Source: Lepraria neglecta (Eukaryota > Ascomycota > Lecanoromycetes > Lecanorales > Stereocaulaceae). From it: DNA of 64,000 nt. Location: contig CM065652.1 in NCBI GenBank assembly GCA_033220425.1, forward strand, positions 4,340,001-4,404,000, in the 5' to 3' direction. The notes under the pieces are model-generated. The model was not told where the DNA came from. It saw nothing but the letters and a program-made list of their open reading frames with translations, and ran no database searches. Below are positions 34,401-45,715 of this stretch, piece after piece (position 1 is the stretch's first letter; every line of letters starts with the position of its first letter). The translations under genes and the position numbers were made by a program.

Positions 34401-37400
34401 ATGGTTGAGTATTATGTAATGCAGCCGGTGCTTCCTGTTCAGAAAAAAAGGTCAGCCTGCTGCTTTGCTTGAGAAAAATCTTAGATTCACGAATTTAGGG
34501 GCACAATAGTGGCAAATATGTGAAATTACGAGCCTATTGATCACACTAACGAACCAAACCTGTCTCATCTGCATTTGTCTGTCCAGTAGTCCCCCCATTC
34601 TCCTCCTCTACAGGAGTGAATTTCCTTGCTTTTTTCTTACGTGTTTCGATAGGTGTTGAAGACTCCGTTAAGGAACTTGATCGTTGAGGAATCTCTGGTG
34701 CCGGCTTGCGCTGCGGACTCTGAGAGGCCACAGCAGCTTTTGAATCCTTCAGACTCTTTGAAGGTGAGCTCAACGAGGTGTCTTCCGTAGTTGCTTGCTT
34801 GGCGTTGTGACTAACGTCGTTCTATGGCTCTCTTGTTAGTACCTTTTATGTCTCCAACGGATTTCTCACTCACCTTCCTGACCAGAGCTTTTGCCTTTTG
34901 GTTGGAGGTAATTGCTTCAGGCGCAATCTTCTGCATCAAATTCGAGGCATTTGGCTTTGAGGCATTGGCCTGTCCACCCTCGTCCAGTGCCTTTCCGTGG
35001 TCTTTAGTAACATCCGGAGCTGCAGCATTGGCCTGCAGCTGACGTTGTAAATGGTCCGGATCAATACTAGGCATTGAAGGTTTTGTTTTCTTCATAGATA
35101 CAACTTGTGAGTTCGTCTTGGATGCCTGTACAGTCTTTTTGGTGCGGTCCGAACGTGCATTCTGACGGAGAGAAGTAGACGCTGTAGTAGAGACAGGGGA
35201 AAAACTATCATCAGAGGTTTTGGTGGTATTCCTAGACATTGCTCGCGATGTAGGCTCCGAACGTTCGGTTCTAGGAAGAGAAGTGGGGGCCGTAGAGGCT
35301 GAGGCAATAGAAACGCTATCATCAGCCGACTTGGTGGTGTCCCTAGACATTGCTTGAGACGTAGGCTCCTGGTCACGGCTAGAAGACGTTACTGAGGTGG
35401 CGGGTTCAGTCTGTTTCGGTGTATGGCAGGAGGATCCTGCTGTTGTATGGAACGCGTTGCTGCTCTCCGAGACACGAGGACTAAAATTCGGTGGATCTTG
35501 ACTAGGCTTCGAAGCATCGTTACGAGATGATTCAGAATGTTGGATGGTCGACGCGGCTTGAACGCTGTGCGCCTTATCGTTGGGAAGAAGTGAAGTACCC
35601 ACAGTAGCTGACGGCTTTGAAGTATCAATCTTCACTTGATTTTGTTGATTCCTATTATTCACGTTCGTTGCGCTCTTCTTTTTTGACTTAGGTTCATTGT
35701 TTGGGATTGGCTTCTTGCCCGCTGATTTGGTATTCTGCGGGATAGGTGGACCTTGGGAGGTAAATTGTACCTTGCCCTCTGGAATAGGCGGCTTGTTCGA
35801 TGACTTAGATTTGGTCGTCTTGTGGCTCGGCTGGCTATTTCTAGCCGATGGTGCAGTATCCTGGACTCCATCCAGCGCAGACGGTCCAGCCCCCGGAATT
35901 GAAGTTTGGCTAGCGGTCACGTTCTCTGTCAAGCCTGATTGACTCATTGTAGATTGGTCAATGTCTTTAGTAGTTGACTGGGCAGCCTCGGAGCTTGACT
36001 CTGCGTTTGCATTATGCTCCTTCATAGTAGAATTATCTGTCTCAGATGTTGTTTTGATTGGCTGGGAGGTCGAATCAACATTGGGATCTGCGTTTTCCTC
36101 CACTACTTTGAGGTTGGAAGGCATAGCTGCCTTTTCGGTCGTCTTATTAGTTACTCCTGTGTTAGATGTCTTCTGCGGAGAACCTGAACCTCCTGACTGT
36201 TTGCAGCAGTGGTCGGATACACCACGACCTCGCTGGGCTTTTGCGTTGCTGGATTTCCGAGATTTGACTGGTGAGCCTTCCGAGATCATGCGGCGATTTC
36301 CAGATTCTGTCAATGACGCACGGCTCTGGTGCCCTCCGGTATTCATGGCTTCATGAGACTTTGCTGGCGACGTATTCATGGCAGGATTCCCGTTGTAGCC
36401 TCCGTCCCTATAGCGATCGTGCCTTGGAGTAGAACCTTGCAGGGAAAATGCCCAGTCTACTTTCAGAAAACGACCCTGCAAGCTATCGAACTGTGACTTG
36501 CGTATCAGGGCCAGAGCTTCCTCAGCATAGCCTGGGTTTTCGAATCTGGTAACAGGTTAGTGAATCGATGTCGGTTGACTATTGTCGTTAGGGATTTACG
36601 TACGTCGCAAAAACATACTTAGGAGCCTTAGGATGCCTAGTCACTTTCGGTAAAGTGTTAGAAACGTTGATTAGCCCTCCGCAAGGCCGTAGCATATCCA
36701 TAACTACGTCCTTCGTAAATTCATCTAGGATATTTCCGATCCAGAGTTTGCGGCGCTCCGCCGCTGGTGGCGCCTGACCTGCTTGAGGTCTGGGCTCTGG
36801 AGCTTGCTGGCGTTGAGACTGCTCTGCGTTTGTCATATTTGCAAGGGCCGGTCGTTGAGTATCAGCTGCAGGATCGTATAAGCGTTGAACAGGCGGGGGA
36901 GCCGATGGCCCTGCTTGGCTAATTGGAACAGGACCATGCACATTCATATTTTGAGCAGTGGGAGCGACTGGCTGATGATACGTCTGGAGCGGAAGAGCTT
37001 GGGGTGCCCTCTGCCGAATACCAGGATGACGAGGAGGAACATTATGGCCGCTCCAGTATTGTCCAGGACCTTGAGCGACATACTGGGCATGGCCCATGAA
37101 CTGATTAGGTGCCTGCATTGACTCTGAAGACCACATAGGGGGTGGAGGAGCGTATTGGCCAGAATCCCCTTGATAGGTAGACCGAACGCGGCCGGTTTCA
37201 ATGTCCAGCTGTCGACGAGCATCATCTGACAAACTCTTCATAGGATTCTTCTTGCCCCTTGGCATCGTACCAGGGAATGCTCCCTGACGTACACTAAGAG
37301 GAACAGGGTGCGTGCCATAGCTATAGGGGCCAGGACGTCCCGGAGAGGGGATGCCCATGAGATTCTGGGGATGCGTCCGCTCTAAAGTTGGAACCGGATT

Positions 37401-38087
37401 GCTATGGAAATCTCCTCGACGCGGGCCTTGTGGTGGGGCATTGAATGGAATAGGTAATCGACCGTCAGGCACAGGAAATTGACGTATTGAACCTTCGCGC
37501 AAGTGAGGCTGAGGTCGCTCTGGGTTCGAGATGACTCGTCCAGGCTGCTGCGACGGATCAGTCGGGAATGGAGCACTAGCTGGTGCTGTCGAGCGTATGA
37601 AGTCACGCATGTTTTTGATGCGGATCATAGCGTCCGACAAGAAATCCACTCCATACTGTTCAATATCTTCTTCAGTGAACAAGTGCTCGACTTCGTGTTC
37701 GACTTCTATCATAGGAAAGGCTTCAGCATTCGTTGCCTGCCAGCGTGTCACGAAGTCTTCTACGTTGCACACGTAGTTGCGATTGAATAAAGCGATGCGT
37801 TCAAGAACCATGATAAGGAACGAGAAGCCCTGAATTTTAGCGTCATAGTGATCAAAATAGTCGTAGACCTGCTGGGGTTGAAAAGGGCCTACAACAGTCT
37901 TGCAAATTTCAGGAAACTTCTCCTGAAGACGTAGTGCCATCGTAATCATATCGTCTTCTGGGTCGGATCTGATGATGAGAGGCATGGGAGGCTCTGCCCA
38001 GCATGGAGCGTAACGACCGTCATATGTCGAGAAGAGAGCTCTCCCAAGGCTAGGGTCAGGCATGGGGAGTGGAGCTGTCGTCGCCAT
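31412..38087 (-). CDS. very large RRM-domain protein, mostly disordered
   Basis: Six exons, complement(join(31412-31900, 31946-32043, 32091-34434, 34555-34821, 34874-36545, 36604-38087)), give about 2117 aa. Residues ~25-170 form a conserved-looking globular opening (MITMALRLQEKFPEICKTVV). An RRM lies at ~465-550: LWIGNILDEF as RNP2, YVFATFENPGYAEEALALI as RNP1 side, split by an intron, then GRFLKVDWAF. The rest is low-complexity, rich in Ser, Thr, Pro, Lys and Glu, with a coiled-coil-like stretch AEKKAKEELRRLQKEEERN. The tail has RGQ-type repeats (QSRGQSRGQSRGQ) and NNVWGVP. Introns 34822-34873 (TACTAAC branch) and 36546-36603 firmly join what look like three genes. The last intron (31901-31945, 45 nt, donor GTAGAG) is weaker but skips an in-frame stop. 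The function is unknown; RNA binding is inferred. Confidence 0.75.
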
Positions 38088-38929
38088 AGTGGAAAGAAGC
38101 GAAGCAGTTGCAAGGTTGGAAAGATATCGGGCGATGTTCAAGCAATGAGTGTTATGGATCGATCCAAGATATGGAGCGCGATTCAATCAGTGAATTATAT
38201 GAATCCGGGCTTCTCAAGAGTCGGTAAGAACAAAGCAAGAGACCATAGCAGCCGTGGATTATCCAAGAGCCGCCATGTGATGGATATGTTGAAGGAAGTA
38301 GCAATGGATAGCTGAGAAGGAAGGTGTGGGTGGAGTGTTTGAGTGATCGCGGTTGCCGAATTTAGAATATAAAGTGCGGGTGAGAACATCAACACTTCGC
38401 TTATCAGTGGCGGGCGCCTGAGCTCGTTGAGGTGATGATGAATCGGTAGTCCTAAATGTATGGGGACAATGATGGAAGAAGCAGGCTCATTCAAGTATGA
38501 TCTTTACAAAGCCTTCTCTTGCGGGGACATCAAGGTAGATGAGTGAAAGCCAGGCAATATTTAGGAGCTAAGCTGGTTCAACTTCAACTGATATTTCGCC
38601 AACACGCAATCTACGCATGTGATCCAGTTTCAACTTCTTTGCAACGACTCGGCTCCGCGGCACACAGCTCCCTGGCATTCACTTCATGGCGATTGCAATA
38701 TGAAAGGATGTTGATACTTCTGGTTCAAGGCATTTTGCTGGACAAGACTAATGGACGTTCCGTCTGATCTGCCGCAATTAATTAGAGGTCACACTGAGCA
38801 GGAGTGCAGGCAAAAGAAGATTCGTCAGTAAGAGTCGCTTCTCAAGGCCTCTGCTAGCGTAGAGACTTTACATGTCAGCATAGTGATTAAGCAATCCGTT
38901 TCCACCGATCCATCCTGAAATTCTTCGTC
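38088..38929. other. intergenic upstream of the RRM gene
   Basis: About 840 bp without a credible gene. Short overlapping frames only. The end near 38088 should be the RRM-gene promoter. Confidence 0.45.
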
Positions 38930-39540
38930 CTACACGTCCACCTGGCCCGTCTCTTTTGGTAGTTGACCGATCATCTTCATGATCTCAGATTCGTTGTCTC
39001 CAACAACTAACGTAAAGCTCCAATCAGTATATCTCCAAGCATTCCCGCCTTAATATTTCCGGGACTTACCAGCTCTTCCATTATTCCAATCCACAGTCTG
39101 TAACCCTATCAATATTCAAGTACGCCGTATTCTCAATGGCTTCACTCACCACTGGAGCTTTGAATTTGTTAATGTCTTGGGACAGCTTATGTATGGCATC
39201 TGATGCATCTCTTGCCCCATCCACTATCTGATTTACTTTCCGATCTCCAGCATATTCAATGATGGTCCTCAGCTGATCGCCAGTGGGAGGGTCCTCTGTG
39301 ACGTTCAATTGGAATTCTGTTCGCTGAAGCTTGTTCTGGCTGGTATGATCTGTAGCTTGGTCTTCCGTTGCGGTTTCAGATGCATGGGCGGAGACTTGCT
39401 TGAGGAGGGTGAGGACGCGGAGAGAGGCAGGTACAGAAGGTTTATGGAAGAGTGTTATGACATCGAGGCTTTTGTGCTATTCAGATGTTAGCTGTATGTA
39501 GTCTTTTGTTGCGTTGGAAATGGCTCACGAAGCGGAACAT
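38930..39540 (-). CDS. FMP46-like (DUF1687) thioredoxin-fold mitochondrial protein
   Basis: Four exons, complement(join(38930-39006, 39070-39097, 39150-39476, 39529-39540)), give 147 aa. The first exon is only 12 nt (MFRF); splicing gives MFRFHKSLDVITLFHKPSVP. Conserved family features follow: SLRVLTLLKQ, EFQLNVTEDPPTGDQLRTII, the helix with DGARDASDAIHKL, and VDWNNGRAVVGDNESEI. FMP46-type proteins are predicted thioredoxin-fold redox proteins of mitochondria, related to DUF1687; the typical CxxC is not present here. The activity is not established. All introns are 52-63 nt with normal ends. The only long single frame (39081-39308) covers half the protein and continues past an intron into a false C-terminus. 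Confidence 0.85.
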
Positions 39541-39990
39541 GTTGAGCGTACTCTAGACGGATTACAATTGTGGCTTCATAGAAGTTGGAGGTAGAGCTGT
39601 GCACTCCAAAGAGGAGAAGTTGCTGCTGGATGGTCGGAGACCGGCACCTGACGTGCCAAGCCTCGGGATGCCCTCTGAATGATGCGATTGATAGAGAATA
39701 CCATCCCAACGCTCACCCCCTTTTTCAAGCTTGGAGACTTCATTCGCTGAATGAATCGGTGATGGTCAGAAATATGCTTATCAGGGCTTTCCTGCAGCGG
39801 CAACTCTTGATCAATTGCGATACTAGCAAGTCTATAATCTATTCTCTACGGGATCCCTATCCTGCTTCCGCCCTTTCTTTGGGGGAACTACGGAGAGACA
39901 GCCACATTGAATCGCCGATTGAACAATGTTGAGTAAAGGATACAACATTTGTTAGATTGCCTAGCTCCTAGATATTCGGCTATTCCCTCC
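39541..39990. other. intergenic between FMP46-like gene and peroxiredoxin
   Basis: About 450 bp. Overlapping frames on both strands carry no domain. It should include the FMP46-like promoter and the peroxiredoxin 3' end. Confidence 0.45.
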
Positions 39991-40694
39991 TCAGAGCTTG
40001 GAAAGCACGGCTTCAGCACCAGACACCTAGCCATCGACTGTCAGCTCTTGAGGGGCTAAAAGCCTTCATATGCTCTGCTACATACCGTGACATCCCCAGC
40101 AGGCTCGTTCTCCGCATACACGATCTTCCCATGATCAATGACCATGGCATATCTCCCTGTTCGCTCCGGGCCCTTCGTCCAGCCTATGCTCTTCGAAAAT
40201 TTGATCCCAGCGTCTGACATGAACAACTGTGGTGGGAATTAGCCCATAACACAGCTATTAATCTCGGATCAGGGCCCGCCAAGCTCACAATTTCATCCTT
40301 CTTGATCCCATTCGCCTTCCCCCAAGCGCTCATCACCCACGCATCGTTCATAGCGATGACAATGACAAGATCTACACCTTTACCTTTGATTTCGTTCCAA
40401 TGCTCCATGTATCCGGGCAGGTGGCGAACCGAGCAGCTGGGCGTGAAAGCTCCCGGCACTGCAAAGAGGACCACCTTCTTATCTGCGAACTCCTTGCTGG
40501 CGTGGAATTGCTGAGGCAAACCGCAGGATGTGATGGAATCTTTCTCCTCCGTGTATGGGACATATCTGGGACAGGACCGTACTGATCAGCCCTTATTCAA
40601 GGATGAAGACCACAGGAATGGAGACCAAGAGAGGGAATGCATACGTGAACTCTACACCTGCTGGGAAGCTGTCGCCAACTTTTAGAGCAGTCAT
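39991..40694 (-). CDS. type-2 peroxiredoxin (Asp f 3 / Ahp1 / PMP20 group)
   Basis: Four exons, complement(join(39991-40026, 40086-40226, 40289-40565, 40645-40694)), give 167 aa. The peroxidatic cysteine is in PGAFTPSC (Cys61) and a second cysteine is at 31 (DSITSCGLP); both positions equal those of the Asp f 3 family, which supports the start at 40694. Other landmarks: [29 protein letters not shown] and [17 protein letters not shown]. The enzyme reduces hydrogen peroxide and organic peroxides. The C-terminus SKL is a canonical peroxisomal signal (PTS1), so a peroxisomal location is likely. The frame stays open upstream to in-frame Mets at 40829 and 40931; the former would add a hydrophobic leader (see findings). 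Confidence 0.93.
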
Positions 40695-40990
40695 CTTCGG
40701 CTTATTACAGGAGAAGATCTTCGCAGTGCGGCCGGTGCAGTCTGCACAGAGAGCTTGCCTGAGATTATAAAAGACAATTGAGAAGACCAGGACCGAGAAT
40801 GGTAGGGAGATCAAATATGAGCGACCCATTGTGGAACGATGAGCGGTATCAGACTGTTTAGTAAGCGACTTGGTGGGGGCATTGCAATTCGCCCCACGTC
40901 CGAAATAAGAAACGGTTACAGTTTCCAACATGCACTCAATACTGTGCCTTAAGGGGATTGAATATGCATTGGTTCTGATTTTCTCTATCT

Positions 40991-41860
40991 TCAGGATCTT
41001 AACAAGCGTTCTTTAATGCGAGCTGTCCTCATACATTTCTGTTGACGACTTGTAGGTCTTTGTTTGCTTCCTGCATAAATGACGCCGCTATTGCCCTGTC
41101 CAGTCACGCTTTGGCAGCTAAAGTCACTGGGAGTCGCTGCCGCAGGTAATGGAGGTGGCGGAGGCGGAGAGGCAGCAGAAACACTGGATTGAAGACCGCT
41201 GAAAAACAATACCACAGCGCTGGAAATGGCTGAGTAATCTATAGACATGGTCCAGTTCTGAGTCTCTGTCATCGTGGGCGTGAGCGTTATTGTCTGGCTT
41301 GGGGACTGTGAGGGCAGCGAGGGCGATTGCTGGCTGCCGTCGCTGCTACCGGAATCTCCTGATTCACCGCTGCCACCTGCTGCTTCCCCTCCTGCAGCTC
41401 CGCCAGCCCCACTGCCAGATCCCGCTGCTGCTGCACCGGCTGCCGCGCCAGCTGCTGCGGCGGCGCCCCCACCACCACCACCACCACCACTTCCGACTGT
41501 GGTCGTAGCAGCGGCCGTGGCCAAGGCAACGGCTGAGGTTCCTCCAACTATGATCAGAGTGCCATCGACGATTGATAGTGTTGGCCTGTCTGGCGGAGGG
41601 TATATGGTCATCCCCGCACCAAAGGCATCCTTAGGGAGAATGATGATCCCAGTGACTGGCGAATCCAACCATATCGGAATGACAGTGGTGTAGGGTGCAG
41701 GTATGGTCGTGGTAAAAGAGTTGGCCATGAGCCCACTGATTATTAATGTCGATGTCTGCCAATCAGGAACATTGGCAGTATTGGACTGCTGCCCCCTTGC
41801 AAGTACGGCAAAGAGTACAGGGACAAAGATGACCATTGAACGCATGTTTGTGTTCTTCAA
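40991..41860 (-). CDS. secreted Gly/Ala/Ser-rich hypothetical protein
   Basis: A 289-aa open frame with a signal peptide (MVIFVPVLFAVLARGQQ, near residues 9-25; starts at Met1, Met6 or Met9 possible). Residues ~27-105 look globular and rich in Ile, Thr and Pro (TTTIPAPYTTVIPIWLDSPV). A long Gly/Ala tract, then Ser/Gly-rich and PPPPPP stretches follow, typical of wall-associated fungal proteins. There is no GPI signal at the end; the last ~35 residues are basic and may be a read-through of an unrecognised intron. I do not know the family. A wall or surface role is inferred from composition only. Confidence 0.6.
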   Translation of the reverse strand: MKNTNMRSMVIFVPVLFAVLARGQQSNTANVPDWQTSTLIISGLMANSFTTTIPAPYTTVIPIWLDSPVTGIIILPKDAFGAGMTIYPPPDRPTLSIVDGTLIIVGGTSAVALATAAATTTVGSGGGGGGGGAAAAAGAAAGAAAAGSGSGAGGAAGGEAAGGSGESGDSGSSDGSQQSPSLPSQSPSQTITLTPTMTETQNWTMSIDYSAISSAVVLFFSGLQSSVSAASPPPPPPLPAAATPSDFSCQSVTGQGNSGVIYAGSKQRPTSRQQKCMRTARIKERLLRS

Positions 41861-42666
41861 ATCAAGACCGTTTTCTAAGAGTTGAAAAGTGGCTTACAAG
41901 AGTGAACTGAAGTGGAATCGTACAGCGCAAGAAACGGGCGCTCATAACAACGGCTTCGTCAATCTTTTGAGCCCTTTAGTACCACCGCAAAGAGCACGAC
42001 ATCCAACTTCAAACTGCGAGAGCGGAAAGAATTTGGAAGCATGTTTCGGGCTGAGGCCTTCCGAACCGGGCAATTCAAGGCTCTGAGATTCTTGAAACAT
42101 ACCGAGCTATGAGGCTGTGAATCCTCGAAACAATGACTATAAGCATGAACGTCATGGACGCGTATGCTACTTATGTCCAAAGAATCAGTGCACGCCGTTC
42201 CTGACAGCCTAAAGACGCTGGTTGGTGGACGGGAAGATACATGCGCGTAACACTTCACGTTTCACAAGCGACCTCGGCGACGGCACGAACTACCTCGGAA
42301 ATTTTTGAAGGGTGCACATCGTCACTCTGGACTCCTACTGGTGCAAAAAATTCATGTTGGGGCTGAGCAGTCGAGCGGGAGCCAACACAATGTTTCGTTC
42401 AAGCCGTCGTCGAGATCATCAATGACGCAAATTGGAAACTTTGCAAAGTGCAGCTTCATTCCTTGTAGAAGTTGGTGTTGCGGAATATAACACGGCATAA
42501 AGCTTGTCAAAGGTAGGCTGTGGTTCCGTTCCTCTTTGTTAATGTGTATAAGTCTTCAGACTTGTCCAGTGCAACGAGTCCAGTGCTTGAAAACCATACT
42601 GTATATTCAATCTGCCTGAAAGACACTTACTAAAACAAAATCTGCTTTCCCTCAATCAAGATCAGC
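41861..42666. other. intergenic
   Basis: About 800 bp between divergently arranged genes, with no credible coding frame. It should hold the promoter of the secreted protein and of the decayed metalloprotease. Confidence 0.45.
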
Positions 42667-43737
42667 ATGTTCGCAATCTTGACCCATTGTCGGGTTCATT
42701 CCCTACTCTCCTCTATCAGCTTGCTCGCAAGTGTATCACTCGCGGCCGTCACCGTCGACCCCAGCTGCAGTGGCACAAAAGCCACAAACGTCAACGATGC
42801 TCTGACAGAAGCAATCGCTATGGCCCAAAACGTCGTTGACAATGGATCTCAGATAGATCCACGCACTCTCAGGCTTTTCCAGGCTCTGTTCGGGTTTGAC
42901 TCGCAATACTATGGAAGCGCTAGAATTCACTCAACCCATTCTCCCGGGAACGGTGTCTGGACCGTCTTGTCCTTTTAGAGGTCTTGCAGGGCTAATATCC
43001 ATTCTATAGACAACATTGGCCTCGTAGCTCGCTTTGCAAAAACCCGCCTGCGGTCACCATCTACTGCGGTGACACTTTCATCCAGCAGCAACCCGCCGGA
43101 CCCAATGTGAACCAATGGTGAGACACCAGAGACCCCAACAATCCCATCGCCGTCGCTTCCGTCCCAAACACCTTCCAGCCCTGTGCCACAAACGGCTTTT
43201 TAGGCTACGCACTTCTCCCCGGCGTACTTGTGCTCTGCGACAGAGGTTTTGGTCGAGAACCAAACGGAGTACGCGCGCAATATTTGCCAGGTTGGCCCTT
43301 GGACTATGACAACATCTTGAGTGGCACTACTCTGCACGAATTGTTGCACATAGCTGGTGGAGGTTCTGGTAAGCATCCGCTCTGTGTGCTTGTAGTCCAG
43401 GCTGAGTGACTTACACGTCACTCATTTTAGTCGTTGACAAAACTCTTTCGGTTGCCAATGGCAATCCGCTCCCTCGCATATGCATACAATGAGTGCGTCT
43501 AGCTGGCTCAAATAGCATACGGTGGCATTCAGGCCGCCAACAATGCGGACTCGCTGACTCTGTTGGCCGTTGGTATGCAAATTGCGCCCCCCAACATTTA
43601 TTTCACATTGCACGCTACTAACACATTTTTCAGCTCAGGTCTTTACCTCTCAAGAGCTAACTTCCAGTATGGCGTTGCTATACAGGTATCCAACAACCCT
43701 GCTCCGCCACTGCCCAACTTTGCGCCTGTGCCTATGA
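42667..43737 (+). pseudogene. decayed secreted metalloprotease-like gene (M35/HExxH type)
   Basis: A signal peptide (SLLSSISLLASVSLAAV) is followed by VTVDPSCSGTKATNVNDALT and QALFGFDSQYYG, as in fungal M35-like secreted proteins. Further on, VTIYCGD, LVLCDRGFG, the zinc motif HELLH in TTLHELLHIAGGG (near 43330) and NNADSLTLLAV are visible in separate frames. Splice sites remain good: an intron from 43369 to 43430 and one from 43573 to 43633 with a CTACTAAC branch point. Yet the frame changes at least twice, and stops interrupt it at 43119-43121 and 43500-43502. I read it as a pseudogene of an extracellular zinc peptidase; a bad assembly is the alternative. The family assignment to M35 is tentative. 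Confidence 0.6.
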
Positions 43738-44593
43738 ACACCTCACCAAAGCGCAGGACCAAGAGACGTGCTATACGCGGCGTTAGATGGCCAGCCTTGT
43801 CATCGAGCTAATGAGTCGGTCATCTCAAGGTAGCTCAACAATTTGTACAGTTATCGAACTTTCTAGCATTGCCAAGCAGGTGCGCCCTGCCTTGCGAGAG
43901 AAGATCTATTCACAAATACACTAGGATTCCCTATTGACTGCTCTCGAAACCCGTCATTTGGCTGATGTCCTGCTACGGACTACCCCCTAATTCCCTATCG
44001 AATGCTCTCGAGACGATCCTAGCTTTTGCACATTTTTCGGCTTAACTACTACTCCTTATACCCTTTCGTGGCTAGAAACCATGAACATGGATGTCGTGAA
44101 CCAATGGCTACTGCTCCTTCGCCGAGACGTTGCCTCCAGATGATGCCATCTTCAGCTCCTCGCATGTTCAAAAATGCTTCAAATACGCGCTCGTAAACAG
44201 AAACACCGCCATGCTCTAGCTACACCTCCATGAGTTATCTTGCCATTGCTTGCTCCACTCTCATACGAAAATACTACATGTCTGCTCTGAGTAAGGCAAA
44301 ACTGTACATGTGCAAGGAAGGGCCCACCGAGATTGGCCTTCCGAGGGCAAGGTAGTCGTTCAACAATGGCATTGTCTATAGGCAATGAGCACAACAATGT
44401 GGCAAATTCACTCAATGAGCGCCCACTATCAACACGATTGCGGGAACAATGCCTGTGTTGCCCTCTATACATCAACTCGAGCCCTATCCATTCACTTCGC
44501 AAACCCCACCAACCCTGATTCCCATGAAACATCTCCTTCACAGCACGATCACCCCATCAACTTTCATCATCAACAACATCACCACCAGCCAAC
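43738..44593. other. intergenic
   Basis: Short overlapping frames only, on both strands. No recognisable gene. The end near 44594 should be a promoter. Confidence 0.4.
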
Positions 44594-45037
44594 ATGGCTC
44601 AAATCAAGCCTGCCTCTCGCTTCCTACGAAGGCCAGCTCCAGCTTCATGGCCAAACAACGTCAACATCGGCAATAATCGCTGCCCACGTTTCATCGCTCC
44701 CAAAGCAACACAGCAGCACAGACATTTCCTCGCAGCAGCAAAAGCAAAGCAGCGACGAAAGAAATTCTTCGCAGATAGAAAAGCGGCCAGAACCCAAGCG
44801 CGTGCTAACAAGAAAACAGTGAGGCTACAATCTCTCGGCCTAACAGATGCGTACCCTCTCCCCATTCAACACCTCTCAAAAACACAAGCTAACCTCCCCA
44901 CAGAAGACGACATCGACTGGGAAAAATTCCAAGCCGACTGGTCCGCCCACAACCACCTCTACCTAAAATGGGTCCAACAGGCCCTAGTCAAGCGCCGCTT
45001 CGACGGCCACGTCTCCGAAGAACTAAAAGAATACTAA
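44594..45037 (+). CDS. hypothetical basic protein
   Basis: A 147-aa open frame starting MAQIKPASRFLRRPAPASWP. The N-terminal half is strongly basic (AAAKAKQRRKKFFADRKAAR), which resembles a mitochondrial presequence plus RNA-binding arm, as in mitochondrial ribosomal proteins. The second half is TEDDIDWEKFQADWSAHNHL followed by KWVQQALVKRRFDGH. I do not recognise a family. A GTGAGG...CCACAG intron could be imagined at about 44818-44901, but it breaks the frame, so I keep a single exon. Confidence 0.45.
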   Translation: MAQIKPASRFLRRPAPASWPNNVNIGNNRCPRFIAPKATQQHRHFLAAAKAKQRRKKFFADRKAARTQARANKKTVRLQSLGLTDAYPLPIQHLSKTQANLPTEDDIDWEKFQADWSAHNHLYLKWVQQALVKRRFDGHVSEELKEY

Positions 45038-45646
45038 ACCTCGTGCAAATCCACCGCCACGTCGCGCCCACCTATCTCGCTGATCAAATAAGGTCTGCGG
45101 TGAAAAGCCGTGGGCAGGAGGGGGAGACGGATATCGAGTGGGCGCGGCGGGCGAGTAGAGGGTGGGGGAAGTGGGGGCCCGCAGTAGTTAAGATGATTGA
45201 GGATATGGGGGAGGATGAGGCGTTTAGAGGTGCTAGTCGGCTTTGGGATGTTGGGGAGAGTGATCTGGAGAGTGATGTTGGGAGTGAGGGGAGGTGGGTC
45301 AGTGAGGGGGAGTGGCGTGATGTTGTTGGACAGGACGAGATTGAGGAAGTGGATGGGGAGGATTGGAGAATGACTAATGGTGAAGTGCGAGATGATGTAG
45401 GGGGATCTGAGCTTGTTATTTCCGGATGGAGGTAGCTTTGATCTTGATTTTGGGGACATGGGTGAAGGAGGTGAGGATGGCTTGGTGCCGCAGGAGTGGA
45501 ATGAGGAGGGTTTGGAGGAGATGGAGTGGGAGGGAGAGGCGGTAGATAATGTTGATTTTGACTTTGGACTCACGGCTGTGGAGGGAGAGGCAGCACCAAC
45601 GGTGGGTGGTGTTGATATGGACTTGGACGTCGATCTGTTCGCATGA
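45038..45646 (+). other. acidic open frames, gene uncertain
   Basis: Two overlapping plus-strand frames (44968-45435 and 45413-45646) are strongly acidic (for example GESDLESDVGSEG and DNVDFDFGL), with G-rich DNA. They could be exons of one acidic protein, but no splice pair joins them in frame. The minus strand offers a Pro/Ser-rich shadow. No domain was seen. Confidence 0.25.
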
Positions 45647-45715
45647 TGGTGGTAACAATGGCGGTGCTTGACTTGTTCATGGTCTCTGGACAGCGCTCAG
45701 CCTGGTGTAAGTGGC

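Noticed and set aside
34811-36481. Separate Ser/Thr-rich gene between two neighbours
   Set aside because: Good introns on both sides join it in frame to the RRM exon and to the next long exon, so it is part of one gene.
41274-41693. Pro/Ala-rich plus-strand frame of 139 codons
   Set aside because: It is the antisense shadow of the Gly/Ala-rich secreted protein on the minus strand.
45034-45573. Pro/Ser-rich minus-strand frame of 179 codons
   Set aside because: Composition is that of an antisense to G-rich acidic-coding DNA; no domain.
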